Assembly: GCA_008694505.1 (NCBI GenBank)
Contig: VZDJ01007747.1
Location: 43,144,370-43,208,369 of the forward strand
Length of the DNA: 64,000 bases
Origin: Cyanoderma ruficeps
Lineage: Eukaryota; Chordata; Aves; Passeriformes; Timaliidae
Reading direction: 5' to 3'
Shown here: positions 49,501-62,048 of the stretch, one piece after another
Layout: each line of letters starts with the position of its first letter
Position numbering within the stretch: the first letter of the stretch is position 1
Translations under genes and position numbers: made by a program
Notes under the pieces: generated by a model
What the model was told of the DNA's origin: nothing
Seen by the model: the letters and a program-made list of their open reading frames with translations, nothing else
Database searches by the model: none

Positions 49501-50587
49501 CTCGTTTCCACATCTGGGTTTTGCCCACCAGAATGTGTATTTGGTGTTTGTGTATTTGAGTAGGAAGATCAAGGCCACAGAAGAAGCCAAAAGCTCACAA
49601 ATTGGTTCACACATCCAAGTGTCCTCTTGGAAAATACCATTTTGCAGCCTTGCAGTGGTAGAAGACTCCCAGATCCATATAGGACACTGGATCCAAAGCT
49701 CTTTAGCAGGGTTCTGCATGAAAATGAGATAATTAACCACATGCAGTGCTGGGTAAATACCTTGCTGCTGAACTCCACATTCTTAATTCCAGCAGAGAAA
49801 GCATTTTCCATTGGGCAAGGCCAGAAGGACCCTTTTCCAATAGCAAGGACCATTTCCCGGACTCATCACTCAATTATAGGATAGGTGTTCACTTGCTCAA
49901 TTCCCTCTCCTTTCTCCTGACATTAACTGTTTCATTCTCTGCCAAATACAGATTAATTTTTTGTCTGAGAAGTGATTGATTGTGACTTCAAGAAAAAAAA
50001 AACAACAGATTCAGCAAAGCTTGCACAGTGTTCTACCCCATGGATAATTATTGGCCCCACACCAGCACCATCACATACAGCAGCATGAAGGACTTCACCT
50101 GTTCTAGAGATGACTTTAACAAAGATATACTGAAGGGTTGTTTTACTTCTGTGCATTCATATCTCTAATTTATTGTTTAAATAGATAAACAGGGAATAGG
50201 TCTGAACTACGCATTTTTTAGTCATAGTAAGTGGAGAAAAAGGGTATCTCAGTCTACAGGGAATCATTTCCCTTGGATTAAACAAACATGCAAAATAGCC
50301 TTGTTTAAACAAACATCGGTAATGTTGTACAAACTGGGAATCAGAATATTCAGAAATGCAGGTCAATTTTCTTCCTTGTTCCTCCTGATACCAGAATTCC
50401 AACATCACCTCAAAGTGTTTACCTGCTACAGCAGGGCTCCATAAAAGTAAGGAAAGAGACTTCCTTAGGAGATATTTTTTTAACAGCAGTCAAGTTCAGA
50501 AATGTCATACATAATGGGATAACTGCTGATATGAAAGGAAATACTACAAAAGGTCTTTTCTCAGAGAAAAAAAGATGTCTGTACACA
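46533..50587. other. Unique AT-rich non-coding sequence
   Basis: About 4 kb with no recognised transposon or gene. The 127-codon frame at 47657-48040 ends in a T-run that codes for Phe and has no known domain. Complementary frames at 49441-49884 are opposite-strand readings of one another. Confidence 0.5.
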
Positions 50588-50650
50588 CTCACACAAATAC
50601 ATATAAATACATATATATATGTATATATATACACACACACTTTTTTGTGT
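50588..50650. repeat. (CA)n/(TA)n compound microsatellite, partly palindromic
   Basis: Alternating CACA, ATACATATA and TATATGTATATATA sequence ending in (AC)n. The core ATACATATATATATGTAT is self-complementary. Confidence 0.88.
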
Positions 50651-50975
50651 ATAGAACACCAAAAAGCCAGGAGTAATTCAAGCAGAGACTAGATGAGATC
50701 TCAGCAGCTAAACAGGACCATCTTCCATGAATAACTTGACTGGGCTCAAAATTAAAGTTGTGTAGCCTTGGGCAAGGCATGATCACATTTTTCATGGAAT
50801 TGGCCACTGGAAACATGTTGGTATGTCAATTTTCAAAGCAGATGCCCGGCAGAAGCATTAAGATGGGACAAAAATATTCCATAGTTCTATTTCTCTGTGT
50901 TACCTGAAAGAAGATTCCAGCACATGGATCCTGAAGTCCCATTCCCATCAGTGTTCCTCTGTGGCTGAGGGATGG

Positions 50976-51411
50976 TGTCCTTGAACTGCAGAATAAGGAC
51001 TTTACAATTTAAAATGGTAAAACAGGTATGTTTTATTTCCAGCTGGGATGCATGGGGGATTTTCCACCATACATGCATTCCTGGTCAACACAAGCTTAAG
51101 TTTTAAACACATATAGATCCCACAAAACCACAGCTCCCTGCCCACCCATTCCCTGCCCATTCTCCACCTCCTTGCACTTAAAATTAGTCTTCTGTGGTGC
51201 CACACCTGGTGGTCTTGGGCAGGGGTCTTCTGATGAAGTAAGAAATCTTCCTCAGTTGTTCACTTTTTGACTTCCATCTGTGAGCAGGTGCAGTGAAGGT
51301 TTGGTTAATTCCCAGGTCAGTTTGTCCTGGCCAAAACCAGGAGCCTGGTTCTTGCTGGTTTCTTAATCAACTGGTTCTGCTTTATCGAGTCTTCACAATA
51401 CCTAAGTCCTG
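50976..51411 (-). mobile_element. Possible LTR fragment, minus strand (tentative)
   Basis: The left edge TGTCCTTGAACTGCAG would be the end of a minus-strand LTR (…AAGGACA). An AATAAA (plus-strand tttatt, 51032-51037) lies about 60 bases inside, in a normal place for a polyadenylation signal. The rest is of even composition, unlike the AT-rich flanks, and abuts another LTR at 51412. The other end and a target-site duplication could not be fixed, so the call is tentative. Confidence 0.35.
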
Positions 51412-52014
51412 TGTCCTAGTTTGGGGCAAATTTAGGAGAAAACCTCCAAATAGAGTCCCTCTGGGAAGTAACCCAAATGGCCCCTCCCCCAAAAGGTCCA
51501 AGAGAAAATCTCCTCAGAGAAAAGTGGAAAAAAAAGCCCACAGGCATAAAGAATGAATAATGTGAAACAATAAACCTTTCACCATTCTGAAGTGAGATGG
51601 CAAATTCAGAAAGTCCTTGCTGTGGGTAGCTCAGCTTGCTCAGTTTCCCATCAGTCCCTCCAGAGGTCCAGGCTCTGGTGGGCCACAGGTGTGAGCTCCT
51701 GGTGCTCTCCTGGGTTTTTCAGTCCAGGACAGGTTTAAACAGTCCTGAGAAAAAGAAAAAAAAAAACAGTCCAGGGAGCTTCTCTGCCTCAGCTAGCTAA
51801 ACTAACTAAAAGCACAGGAGATCTCTGTCCTGCTGTCTGTCCATCTACAGATGAACACACTCCAGGAGCGGCATGTGTAGGAGGCAGTGCAGTTTCTCCA
51901 AACTCTTCTTTCCCCTCTTTCACTCTCAGAACCAGTCTCAAAGCTACAGAACACAATATCCAACACAAACAGAACAGATGATTGGGGATACAAGCATAAA
52001 GTCACCCTTAGACA
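51412..52014 (-). mobile_element. Solo LTR (ERVL-like), minus strand, with near-matching 5-bp target-site duplication
   Basis: On the plus strand the element starts TGTCCTAGTTTGGGG and ends CACCCTTAGACA, giving TG...CA and nearly inverted ends (TGTCCTAG against CTTAGACA). The flanks TCCTG (51407-51411) and TTCTG (52015-52019) differ at one base, as expected for an aged 5-bp target-site duplication. From memory the minus-strand text ending in 'tttgccccaaactaggaca' is a songbird LTR. There is no interior, so this is a solo LTR. The 78-codon minus-strand frame inside it is not a gene. Confidence 0.72.
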
Positions 52015-52258
52015 TTCTGCTTTACTGAGTTTTAACAATATACATCTTATCTCTACAGCCTTTACCTAGCAGCTAAATCGTTATGTGTTCTGTTTCAAAT
52101 TGTTTCTCTGCTTTTACGAAATTGCTAAATGAGCTACATCTTTCTGTTCTCCCCTTCACCTTTTTGTGCACATTCTATGCTTCTAAAATTCTGAATTTTC
52201 ATATGCATGTATGTTTCCCATCTCACTCTCACCTGGCAGCAGGAGCCCAGCAGGACAT

Positions 52259-52559
52259 TGCCGCAGTTTCCGACACACAAAGGACGAAGCAGGCACAGCA
52301 GAGTTCAGGGGAAACTTCCTCCTCCCCCTTTATTCAAAATCTGACTCCATTTATATACATTTGTACAAAGGTCAAGAGATTGGCTACACAGGTCAGCATC
52401 TCTTTAACCTGGATGGTGAACATCACCATCAATCACATTTCTCCTCCTGGAGGAGAAATATGTAAACATTCTAAAAATACACATTGTCTACATGAAGCTG
52501 CGTGAGAATCTGCAGTACAAAGTTACAAGCACTTAAAAACAAGAAAACTTAAGGTGACA
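52259..52559 (-). mobile_element. Solo LTR (ERVK-like), minus strand, with near-matching 6-bp target-site duplication
   Basis: On the plus strand it runs from TGCCGCAGTTTCC to TTAAGGTGACA (TG...CA). The flanks are GGACAT (52253-52258) and TGACAT (52560-52565), five of six bases equal, matching the 6-bp duplication of ERVK-type insertions. Minus-strand signals are in order: TATATAAA (plus-strand 52350-52357), AATAAA (plus-strand 52329-52334), then a GC-richer U5. About 301 bases, no interior. The 140-codon plus-strand frame at 52083-52505 crosses it and is not a gene. Confidence 0.8.
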
Positions 52560-52565
52560 TGACAT

Positions 52566-55254
52566 CCTCCTTCCTGGGAGCCCCCACATGTTCTGAGTCC
52601 CTGCCCAGGCCGGGGTGGGAGCCTGGCACTCATTCCACTCCAAAATTCCGCATGAGGCCTTGTGATAAATCCAGAGTACAGCATTCAGTTGGGTTTAGGA
52701 TTATTCAAAGAGCTGATTTCAGTTAAAATACCAACAGAGAAGAGCAGGAGTGGCACAGAAAGAAATTACTATTTTTCATATTTTCCATGCATGCTAATGA
52801 ATTATTTTAATTAAATCCAGATAAACTCCCGAACACAAGTGTTGTGCTTCAGAATCTTTTATTTCAGAAGTGGTGTCATGAATCCCTTTGATTTCCTCAT
52901 CTCCTCCCCTTCCCCTGCTACCAAGCTGAAACAATTAGATTAATTCACTGTGAATTTGTGATTAGTTTTGCTAATTCTGAAACCCCATGACTTTTTTGAC
53001 AAGAAAAGGCTTTTCAGCTATTCATTACCACACCAAAAAGGTGCACAATTAATTAGAAATGCTGGATCAGCACGGCAAGAACCAACAGAATAGACCAGCA
53101 TATTGTCCTGGGTATGTTGTTGAACAGTTCCTGTTCATTGAAACACTGCAAATGTTTAAATATTCTCCTGCAGCCACCACTTGGCCATGGCTGATCTGGA
53201 AGACTTGGGGCATCAAATTAAACTTAATCACAGGTGGGTTCAGGGTAACAAGTTCAGATTGGTGTTATATCGTCTACGTGTCATCACAACGTGAAATGAT
53301 TCTTTATGAGCAACTTTTTGGTATTTTTGGCATAACATAGAAGTCTGTAGCTTTTTACTTAGTCTCAGTTGATGCCATTTCCCAAAAACCTTCAGTTATA
53401 CCAAAGTCCCCATACCAAGACACAAAATGTGGAACAAAATCATTCCCCCCTTAGCCTGCCACATCCAGGGGCTGATAAAATGTTTTCTGTGATCTCCACT
53501 CTTCCAACTTCCAAAAATGGGTCATTAGAAGATAAAGGCCTCCAGAATACGAGGGAGGGAGGCACAGGACAGTATAATTCATAATTTCTACTCTCTCACC
53601 AAAAAAACGACACCCCCAGCCATATCATCAATTAAAATAGCACAAATAGAGATGCTTATTCACAAACATTAAGACCTTTATCAGGTGTCGGAGACTTCTA
53701 CAGATAGCCAAAGAACTCTTCCAGATCATGGCATTCAGTTTGGCTAAGAGTACAGAACTCTGGATTAGTTACAAAGACTGCTTTGTTTGCTTACTGGAAA
53801 CGAGATGCCAAACTCATGGATTTTTTTACAGTAAACTCCTTCCCACCCAGCCCTAAGAAGATTTTGAGATTTCTTTCCCATATATAAAACTGACCCTAAG
53901 ACAGCAAGGGTTCCTTGCCTTCTGCCTGCAGAAGATGAAGGTTAAGCAGTAAAAACAACAGTAAGTTCATATGGAATCAGGTTTTCTCAAGGGCCAGGCA
54001 CTTCTCTCAATCCCCCAAAAGGAATGTAAGGTCAGAAAAGATTATAGGAATGCAAAAATTCCCATTTCTCCCCAGCCCCTCTTCCCCCAGGATCCTAGAG
54101 GATTTATCTAGGAAGAATTTCATGTGTGGATTTCTTCAGCCCCTCTAATGCTGACCCTTGGCTGTGTTTGGAGCTGAAGAGGTTGACTCCATTTCACCTG
54201 GCTGTGAAACAATTTAGCATTTAATCCTAGTTGCTTTCTAGCAGTGCTGGTTCCAAATCTGGCAGAACACCAAGGTCTAGGGAAAGAATAAGGGAACAAA
54301 TGATAACCTGAAGGGACTCTGGACATAAAAAGCCACACAATATGTTATTGTTACTGCTGTTAATATTCATTGCTAACACAGTGCCCTGAAATCCTAGGGC
54401 TGGACCATGATCCCAGCACACTAAATACTAGTTTCTACAATAAAAAAGGTAAAAGATGACTAACTCCTCTTTAGGGAGGAGAGATGCTGGTTTATTCCTC
54501 AGGGCACATTTTCTTTCTGTTAGCAAAGTCGACTGATAAACCACCAGAATCCTAATTTTGGGAAGGAAGGACTGCTGAACCTTGTTTCCTTGTCAGAAAC
54601 TCCAGGGAATCCATTTTCATATCAATGCAAAAATACCTCAAGTCCCAGCTGGTTTCTCTGTGTTCCTGCTGTCTGGGACATTTCAGCTCCACAACTCAGG
54701 AAACTGAAATATAGAAAGGAATTACTTGTTCAAGGTTACAGGGCAAGTTGTGGCAGCAACAGGAATAGAAAGTGTAGGTGGCAAGGCACATCACCTGTTC
54801 TAAAGAACAGAGCAAAGTACCTTTTCATTCTGCAGCTTTCCCTAATGTATCTGTTACAGAGAAAATTCAAGGTAAAATGTCCTTTTAATTCAAGTTCTTT
54901 GTCTGCTTTTTCTGAATTTAGAAGAAAAGACAACTTTGTTAGATGTCATTGTTAGTTATAGAAAATACTTTGGATTGATTTTATTCAAAAGTTAAAGAGG
55001 ACTCAAAACAGTTCTATCTAATTACTGCTGTAATTTCACTGCCTTAGTGCAGAAAAGCAGTCTATCATGTTGATGGGAAGGAATTTATAAGCTTATTTGT
55101 TTTACTTGGAATGAAAAAATATATTGCTTAGAAATTAAACTGAAAAGAAAGTTCTGAATTCTTAAAACTGTGCAAAATCCTGATCTATAACTGGGAAATA
55201 ATTAATTGTGTCTAGATTTCAATAATGGCATTCCCACTTTTCCATGCTAATGAA
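52566..55254. other. Unique non-coding sequence
   Basis: The first 100 bases are G+C-richer (near 52570-52640) and might be the tail of another old repeat. The remainder shows no recognised element. The 121-codon frame at 54590-54955 has no known domain. Confidence 0.45.
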
Positions 55255-55985
55255 TATTGAAGGAAGAGAATGCGATCAAAGTGTAATCAAAGCTGGCTTG
55301 TTTCGTGAATGATTGACAGGGGCAGGAGCAGAACCTGGGTATTTTCAATCATCTCACACTAATACTTCAGTGAGACACTGAAGTGCACTGCATTAACAAA
55401 GGTAAAACTCCCCCAGAAATTATATAAATGCAAATACACAACGCATCTCTTGTTTTGTTGCGTTAAAACGAGCTCAATACATCAGCACAAAAGTAAAAGC
55501 GTGCCTAACCCAAAGTGGACTGCCACAAATCAACACAGTGGGACGGGAAATACAAATGACATCATGTATTTGTGCCACCTGAGGGGTGTTTAACACTCCT
55601 TTGGTAGGGGACCATCGACTGAGCAGGGATGTGGGAGGCTGATCAGAGCCCTCATTAGCTGCACACTGCAGCGACCGGGGAGGGAAATCAATCCCACGTC
55701 AGCAGCAGGATGGGGCACTGAACCTCCACCTGCAAACCCTCACTCCTGCCAGTTGAGGTTTCTCGTGCAGCTGGTGCCTGTTGAAGTAAAAGCGGGGGGC
55801 TAAAATCACAGTAAAGATTTATAGGGCGAGATCCACAGCGAGGTTTTTGTTCTGGTTGTGCCCAGAATGAAGGTTATTGAGCGTTGAGTAATGATTAAAG
55901 CAAACTGAGCAGGCTGTACCACGAGGACAGTTCATTTTCCCTCATTAAATGGCAAGAATAAGGTGTAAAAAGGACCAGAAGATTC
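55255..55985. promoter_or_regulatory. Candidate conserved cis-regulatory block
   Basis: About sixteen CpGs in 700 bases, in a window that is otherwise CpG-poor, with few homopolymers and no transposon match. The left edge has a compact motif group: two ATCAAAG words (55275-55281 and 55286-55292, TCF/LEF type) and TGATTGACAGG (55310-55320, Meis/Pbx/TGIF type), all within 46 bases. Further right are CATTAGC, TAATGATTAAAG and CACGTC words. No transcript or open frame of note starts here. The layout resembles a developmental enhancer in a gene desert, but this is inference from motifs and composition. Confidence 0.38.
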
Positions 55986-57781
55986 AAGGAACAAAGTTGG
56001 TCAATCAGTGGATACAGTCTTGCCTGGGCAGCCTAAATGAGAGGCATTAACAGGAAAAAATGAAAATACCTTCATGAATCTACCATAGACTGGAAAAGGA
56101 GACTCGTGGTAGAAATTAATTCCTGTCACCCTGATTGTGCTGCCTTGAAGCATAGAGAGTTTGCCACTACAATTTGTATTAAATCCTGAGCCTCTTTATG
56201 GAAAGCTACAGAACAGTCAATATTTACTTTGACCCCTCACTGATCCCTAGTGAGTAAGAATTAGAATTACAAAATTAGAGGTAAAATGACTTAACATCTG
56301 TTTGAAAGGCCTTGTATTTCAGAGATAAATGCTTGTTCTGTATCATATTTTTTTTCTCTGGATTAGAGGATTTATTGTATTGCTCACTCTTTCTTGTTGG
56401 TCACACTGTGTTTTTTTTAACAGCAGACAGTTGAGAAGTTTGTCCTCATTGGAAAATCAGACCATGGTATTACAAAGCTTAATTCTCCCCTCATGATGCA
56501 TAATTAAAAGATGACCCATCAATAGTAACATCCATTTTACTTTAAATCACTTTTTTTATTAACTAGCTTTGAATTTGAAGCTGAGTTGATTATGATCATT
56601 ATGTTTTCTTAATATTAATGAAGTGATTACTCCTAGTTTATTCTATTTGTCATAGACCATTTCTAAAGGGAAAGGCAGATGTGCCATTAGAAGATCTAAT
56701 ATATCTGACTCCTCAATTCAAAATCAATCTATTTTTTATTCTATATTTTTTATTTCACTTAGGATATTTACAAGGTCACATTTCCAGTAGTTAGAGTAGA
56801 TGCTATCTTTCTCCTACGCTACATTAAGAATTGGCATACTGGAGGTGGAGTAATATATTTTTAATAGGATAGGCACAATCCCTATGCCAAAAAGAAAAAA
56901 AAAGAAAAAAGGAAGATAAAGCAAATCTAATTGTATGAAAATGTGATCCAGATTCCTTAACTCTACAGTTGTAGATCTGCCTTTGCACAGGGGATTTCCA
57001 TGTTGCAGTTCACAGTCCATAAGTCCACAAGCTGTCAGTTCATTTTATACATCAGTTACCCATCTAACTATGTACAAAATGTTGTGAAATCCTGTATCTC
57101 CATCCTGCATTAACCACTGAGCTGTGCTGACACATTACAGTGTGCTCTTTTTTGTCCTTTCCTTGACAAGTACAAACACTATTGAAAACAGGAAATGCTC
57201 ACAAAAGTAGAGAATTTTCAGCTGTTCTCCCATTACTTTCAGTGGGAATAAACCACCTAACTTGTCATATCTGAAGACACAGAAATTCAAATTTATATAA
57301 TGCCTAAATATATATAATTTTACACACTAAGATACCTGGCTTCCTTTGAGGATATGTCCTTCCTGCTTTTTTTGCAAGATCAATGTCTGTAAGAATGCCA
57401 AAAGATCAGGTGAAAAATCGTATGTCTTTCTAAAATAAATATTTTACTGCATTATATTGTGCTGTAGTAATTCATCATGAGCTGCCAAAATTGATGGTTT
57501 CAGACTGCAGAAACAATATCTTCATTCTATAATTTTTAAAACTGAAGAACAGCTCGATGTACAACTGGAAGCTGGAAGAAAAAAAGATTGAAGGCAAATT
57601 TTGTATTATTTTTGTGTGAGATGGGAATGTTCTGGCAAAAAATAAGAAAAAAGGTGTCTGATATTGTAACACGACGAGAAATTTCTCATTTTGAACACTT
57701 TTGGCAACACTTCTAATATCTGGTAAGAAAATATTTGTTAGAACCCTTAGCATCCTGTCGGAATATTTGTCACTGTGAATT
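55986..57781. other. Unique AT-rich non-coding sequence
   Basis: Nothing recognised. Confidence 0.5.
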
Positions 57782-57885
57782 NATTTTATTTATTTATATA
57801 TAATATTATAATATATTATATATTAATAAATATTATTACATATTATTATATAATAATATATATATTATTAATTTATTTTTAAAAG
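57782..57885. repeat. AT-only low-complexity tract with one N
   Basis: Almost pure A/T, made of TATA, ATTA and TTAA words with much self-complementarity. An N at 57782 opens the tract. Confidence 0.9.
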
Positions 57886-60800
57886 CCCAAAACCAAAGGA
57901 AACCCCATAATCATGAAGTGGCATTTAAGTTATCATTATAATAGTCTGTTCCCAACCCAGTCCCAGCTGCCATTCAGTAAAAAGTGACTTTGTAACTCTC
58001 AAATACGGAAAAAAAGTTTCAAATTAAACTTTCTTTTTTCTTTAAAAAAGAAGAAAAAGCTAAAAGATCAAGATTCTGTTTTCTTAATTTAGACACATCA
58101 AAATGTGTAAAGATTAAATGATGTGACAGAAACTGTGCAAGAAAAGTGATTGTGACTATAAGTTAAAAAAGAATTGTCTTGAATTTTCACTTTAATAGAT
58201 ATAATTTAACATGTCAAATTCCAAAAAGTATGTATGCATAATGTAAGTTCATTAAATCATGTACATGCTCAAGTTTGAACCGGATATTGGTGAAATTTAT
58301 TCTCAAATTTGAAATTAGGTTATAGTTATTCACGGATTTCTGTAAATTCCTTTATTAATCTCAAAGCTTCCTGGGACAGGCAGATTTTACAATTCAGGTT
58401 ATGGGCACAAAATGTTGGAAGGTCAGTTTTTCTCCAGTGATTTGTTTGTATCTGTTGTGTTTTTATTCAGGAAAATTTCAGGAGAAATTCCTGAATATTT
58501 TCAGTAGGAAATTCTCCATTTCAGGAGATTTCCTACTGATTTTGGCCGCTTCATCCATGAGATTGAGGAAAGATTGAGACAAAGGTCTGCAACCCTGAGA
58601 CCCTGCAGTGTGCAGAGATTTCCCAGGAGAGGTCGCAGGCTCAGCTGGTTCTGTGGGTCACAGCTCCATTCCCTGATGGTGTTCTCAGACCCAGGAAGAC
58701 TTTTTGGGGTGTAATGCTGACTTTAGAAAACCTCATCCAGCTCCTGCCCTCAGCCTCCTTCTGTCACCCTTTAGAAGAGGGTCAGGGGGTTGGCTTTGTG
58801 TGAGACAGCAGATCCATCCCTTTCCTGACCATAAAAATCCCCATTTACGACTCACCTCGAGCCACTTTGGGTGAAAACAACTAAAATTTACCTCCAGCAC
58901 CAAAGGAATGGCACAGCACCAAAGATTTATGAAGACAAAGGTAAGAGCTATGTGGGGAGAAAAGAAGAAAAATAAAAGAACTAAATATGAATAATCCAAT
59001 TATCCTCAGATCAAATCCCAAACCTCCCTCTTTCCCTCTCTGTGTCTGTCTGACATACTGTCAACATTTTCTTTTTTTCTGTGGCCAGCAACATGTTCCC
59101 TTGCCCATGTGTTTAGGTTGCTGCATCAGGAAACAGCCTTTCCTTGGCAAAGTGTTCTGGTTTTTATGTCCAATCCTTTTCTTAAATCTCCCTGGGGTTC
59201 CATTTAGATTAAAATCCTCCTTTCTCCCACCAAATACTATTGATCCTTAATTTATTTAGGAGGCAGTTTCAGCACTCCTTCTTTCAGATATTGACTGCCC
59301 TTACTGCCTTGGAAATGATAATGGCCCTTCAGAAAAATAGGTGCTATCTCTTGCACTTGAGTAGGCATTAGAAAAATATTAACAGCTCTCCCCCACTTGG
59401 GAAGACAAGGAGTAAATCTCCTTTGGGAAGTTTTTTCTGTACACTGAACCTTGTATCTCATATTAATGTGCAAAGTCCTAACGATACATCTACAGAATTG
59501 ATGCTTGTAGCTCATTAGTGGGTGTTGGTTGAGACAGAAGTGAAAGCAAAAATATAAAATAGGTCCTAGTAAAGTTGACTAAACTGTCTTCTTAAGGGAA
59601 ATGAAATAAGCCAGGTCTCTCAGTTATTTATTTCAGGACCTGTACAAAAGCTGTTACACTTGCAATGTAATTCCTCATTTATCTGTCTGAGATATCTGCT
59701 CAGACTCTGCCTCACAAGGCATAAGTCCATTATCCTAAAAAAGAGCTCATGAGAGAACAGTAACTTCTGCAGGTTTGCATGTTCTGTCAGAGATCTTAAT
59801 TACACCCTACCATGGTTATGACAGACTCTCTCTCATCTGTCATCTGGTAGAATGCCATTCACCCATTTAATAGCACTTCTAACCCCAGAAATACCCCTTA
59901 AAAAGACCTCTAAGAACCATCAGAAAACTTAAGATGCATCGCAGTTGACAGCAAGCGACTGTGGAGCTGCATTACCCTGGAAACATTTAAAGGGGAGGAA
60001 ATGTGTGTTCTTCAACAGCTGCACAGAGGAAAAATTGCATTTGAAAAAAAAAAAAATTGCAGCTCTGCAGAATGGTCTGTCTTCATTTTATATGCCCCTT
60101 TTTCCAAATCAGTGACTGCGATCTCATTGAAGAGTGTTAAAGAACTACACCTCACACAATCTCCACGTTTCCTGGACGTATGGATGAAGAAATGACTGAG
60201 GCAAAGAGAAGACAGGAGTGTCCCCACGTCATGGCACAGAGAAGGACTTGGGTGTCTGAACACAATGTATTGGCCATGTTTCCTGGATTTTCTGTATTTA
60301 TACGCACAGCTGGGAAAACAGACACCTTGACCTTTAAAAATCATCCATCATGAAAATTTCCTCGGTGTTTTCACTTTGTCTTAAATGAAAGGCAGCTTCT
60401 CTCAAAGACAAACTGCTGGGTAATTACATCTGCTACAAAAAAACATTTGTTCTCACCTATTGTTCCATGTGCTTGTTAAAATAAATCAGGCCTAATGCAG
60501 TCACGTCTCAGCGTGAATTCATCTCCTGGCAAAAGATTTCACTTCCAGTTTGGACTTTCACTAAACAAGGATGTGGACTTCAATGCATAAAAGCAGTATA
60601 GATGGAGTCTGACACCAAAAATTATTATTAAAGTAATAGGCATCATGCCCTACTAATTTAAATGTATTTATCAGTAGCTACTATTGCAACCTTTGCATAA
60701 TAATTTTGGAAAGTAATAAATGTGCTAATATTTGGCTTGCAAAAGTAAAGCTTTTCTTTCTAATTGTTACTGTTTCCTGATCAAGGGCTTGGCAGAAACT

Positions 60801-61261
60801 GTCCTCCTTTAACCCACACATCTTCTGACTGCCCCAGACTGCTCTCTAGAAGGAACAAAATTAATTATTTCTTATATGTATGGAGCCTCCTTCTTCTCTA
60901 CATACATCTGAAGGGATGTCTTACCCTCCAGCAGAAAGAAAACTGGACACAAGCAAGAAAACACGGTCCTTTTTTTCCTCCATGTCTTTGAGTATTCATT
61001 ACAGGTACAGGCCAATACCTAGAAGATCTCTTGCTACTCATTTCAGAGCACCCATGTTTCATTCAGCTGCTCAATTAAAACACTTATGAGTGCTGACTCA
61101 CCCATCTCAGTGACTGAGAAAGTGAGGGCTTGTATTTATATTCTGAATTTGCTAAGGCAAATACGAAATCAGGAGGTAGAGATTCCATTCATCTGTGCAA
61201 GAAAGGTACAAGAGGAAAAAACCTACCTGTCCTACAGCTTCTGGTCCACCTAGCTCATCTT
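57886..61261. other. Unique AT-rich non-coding sequence
   Basis: No transposon recognised. Contains the twin hairpin at 58466-58539 (listed separately) and an A-run at about 60044-60056. The 110-codon minus-strand frame at 60012-60344 owes its Phe-run to that A-run. Confidence 0.5.
58466..58539. repeat. Two adjacent inverted repeats (hairpins)
   Basis: First hairpin: TTCAGGAAAATTTC (58466-58479) pairs with GAAATTCCTGAA (58484-58495), with a two-base bulge. Second: TCAGTAGGAAATTCTCC (58501-58517) pairs with GGAGATTTCCTACTGA (58524-58539), with a one-base bulge and a six-base loop. The two hairpins also share the TCAGGA and GGAAATT words. Confidence 0.85.
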
Positions 61262-61304
61262 ACTTGATCTTAAAGATCTTTTCCAGCCTTAACAATTCTA
61301 TCTT
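61262..61304 (+). mobile_element. CR1 LINE terminal remnant, plus strand
   Basis: 'acttgatcttaaagatcttt', 'tccagccttaacaattctat' is the CR1 ending in degenerate form. Only some 40 bases can be recognised, so family assignment rests on this short motif. Confidence 0.6.
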
Positions 61305-61721
61305 CCCAATTAACAACCAGTATTACATAAAAAGAAAAACAAAGACAAAGAAACCAAATCCCAATAATCTGATATTTTGCCAACACGCAAAGAAAGGTAC
61401 CTGATCCTAAGGAGACTGTGGTCACGTTCAGCACTACTTTGAGGTAGAGCAGGAACAGGATTGAAACCCATGCAAAGAACATATCATTTAATCCCAGATT
61501 TTACAGCTTAAACTTAAATGGGGTTTTCCACTGGAATTAGATGGTTCTGTAAATTTGAAGGTCTTTTTTAACTGTAAATTGAAGGATAAAGGTGATGTCC
61601 CGTGTCACAAGAGGATAACTACACTAAAGATTACAAACAAAATCACATACTACAACAGTGGATTCCAACTAAGGATTGTGACAAAATGTATTTTTCAAAC
61701 TCTCTGTTGAATTTCCTGCAG

Positions 61722-61749
61722 AAAGCAGACATTATTCTTCAGACTCCAG
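61722..61749 (+). other. Candidate 28-base micro-exon (weak)
   Basis: An excellent acceptor (CTGTTGAATTTCCTGCAG) and an excellent donor (CCAG|GTAAGA) lie only 28 bases apart within a frame that stays open on both sides. Such short spacing is rare in real genes, so chance is likely. Confidence 0.1.
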
Positions 61750-62013
61750 GTAAGAGGCTGAATTCCAGAGATGAAGAGGCAATCTGCAGCCCCACGCTGA
61801 GCAGAGAGCCCAATGTGAACTGCAGCGTGCAGCAGGGACTTAAGGAGAACATACAGTCCAGTCGATGATAAAATGTTTGTTGCTACCTTCCTGGAAGTTG
61901 TAGAAAATCAATATCCTCATCAGTACCAGGTCCACTGGCTCTAACAACCTCAGTTTTGCAGCAGGCTTGGATTTCTTATATTCAGTCTGCAGCCTGAGCA
62001 GGGAGGGAAATAA

Positions 62014-62048
62014 ATGTGTGCGTGTGTGTCAGTGCCTTGTGTGTGTGA
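62014..62048. repeat. Interrupted (GT)n microsatellite
   Basis: Two short GT runs separated by CAGTGCCTT. Confidence 0.75.

Noticed and set aside
52083..52505. 140-codon plus-strand frame
   Set aside because: More than half lies in the ERVK-like solo LTR, antisense to it.
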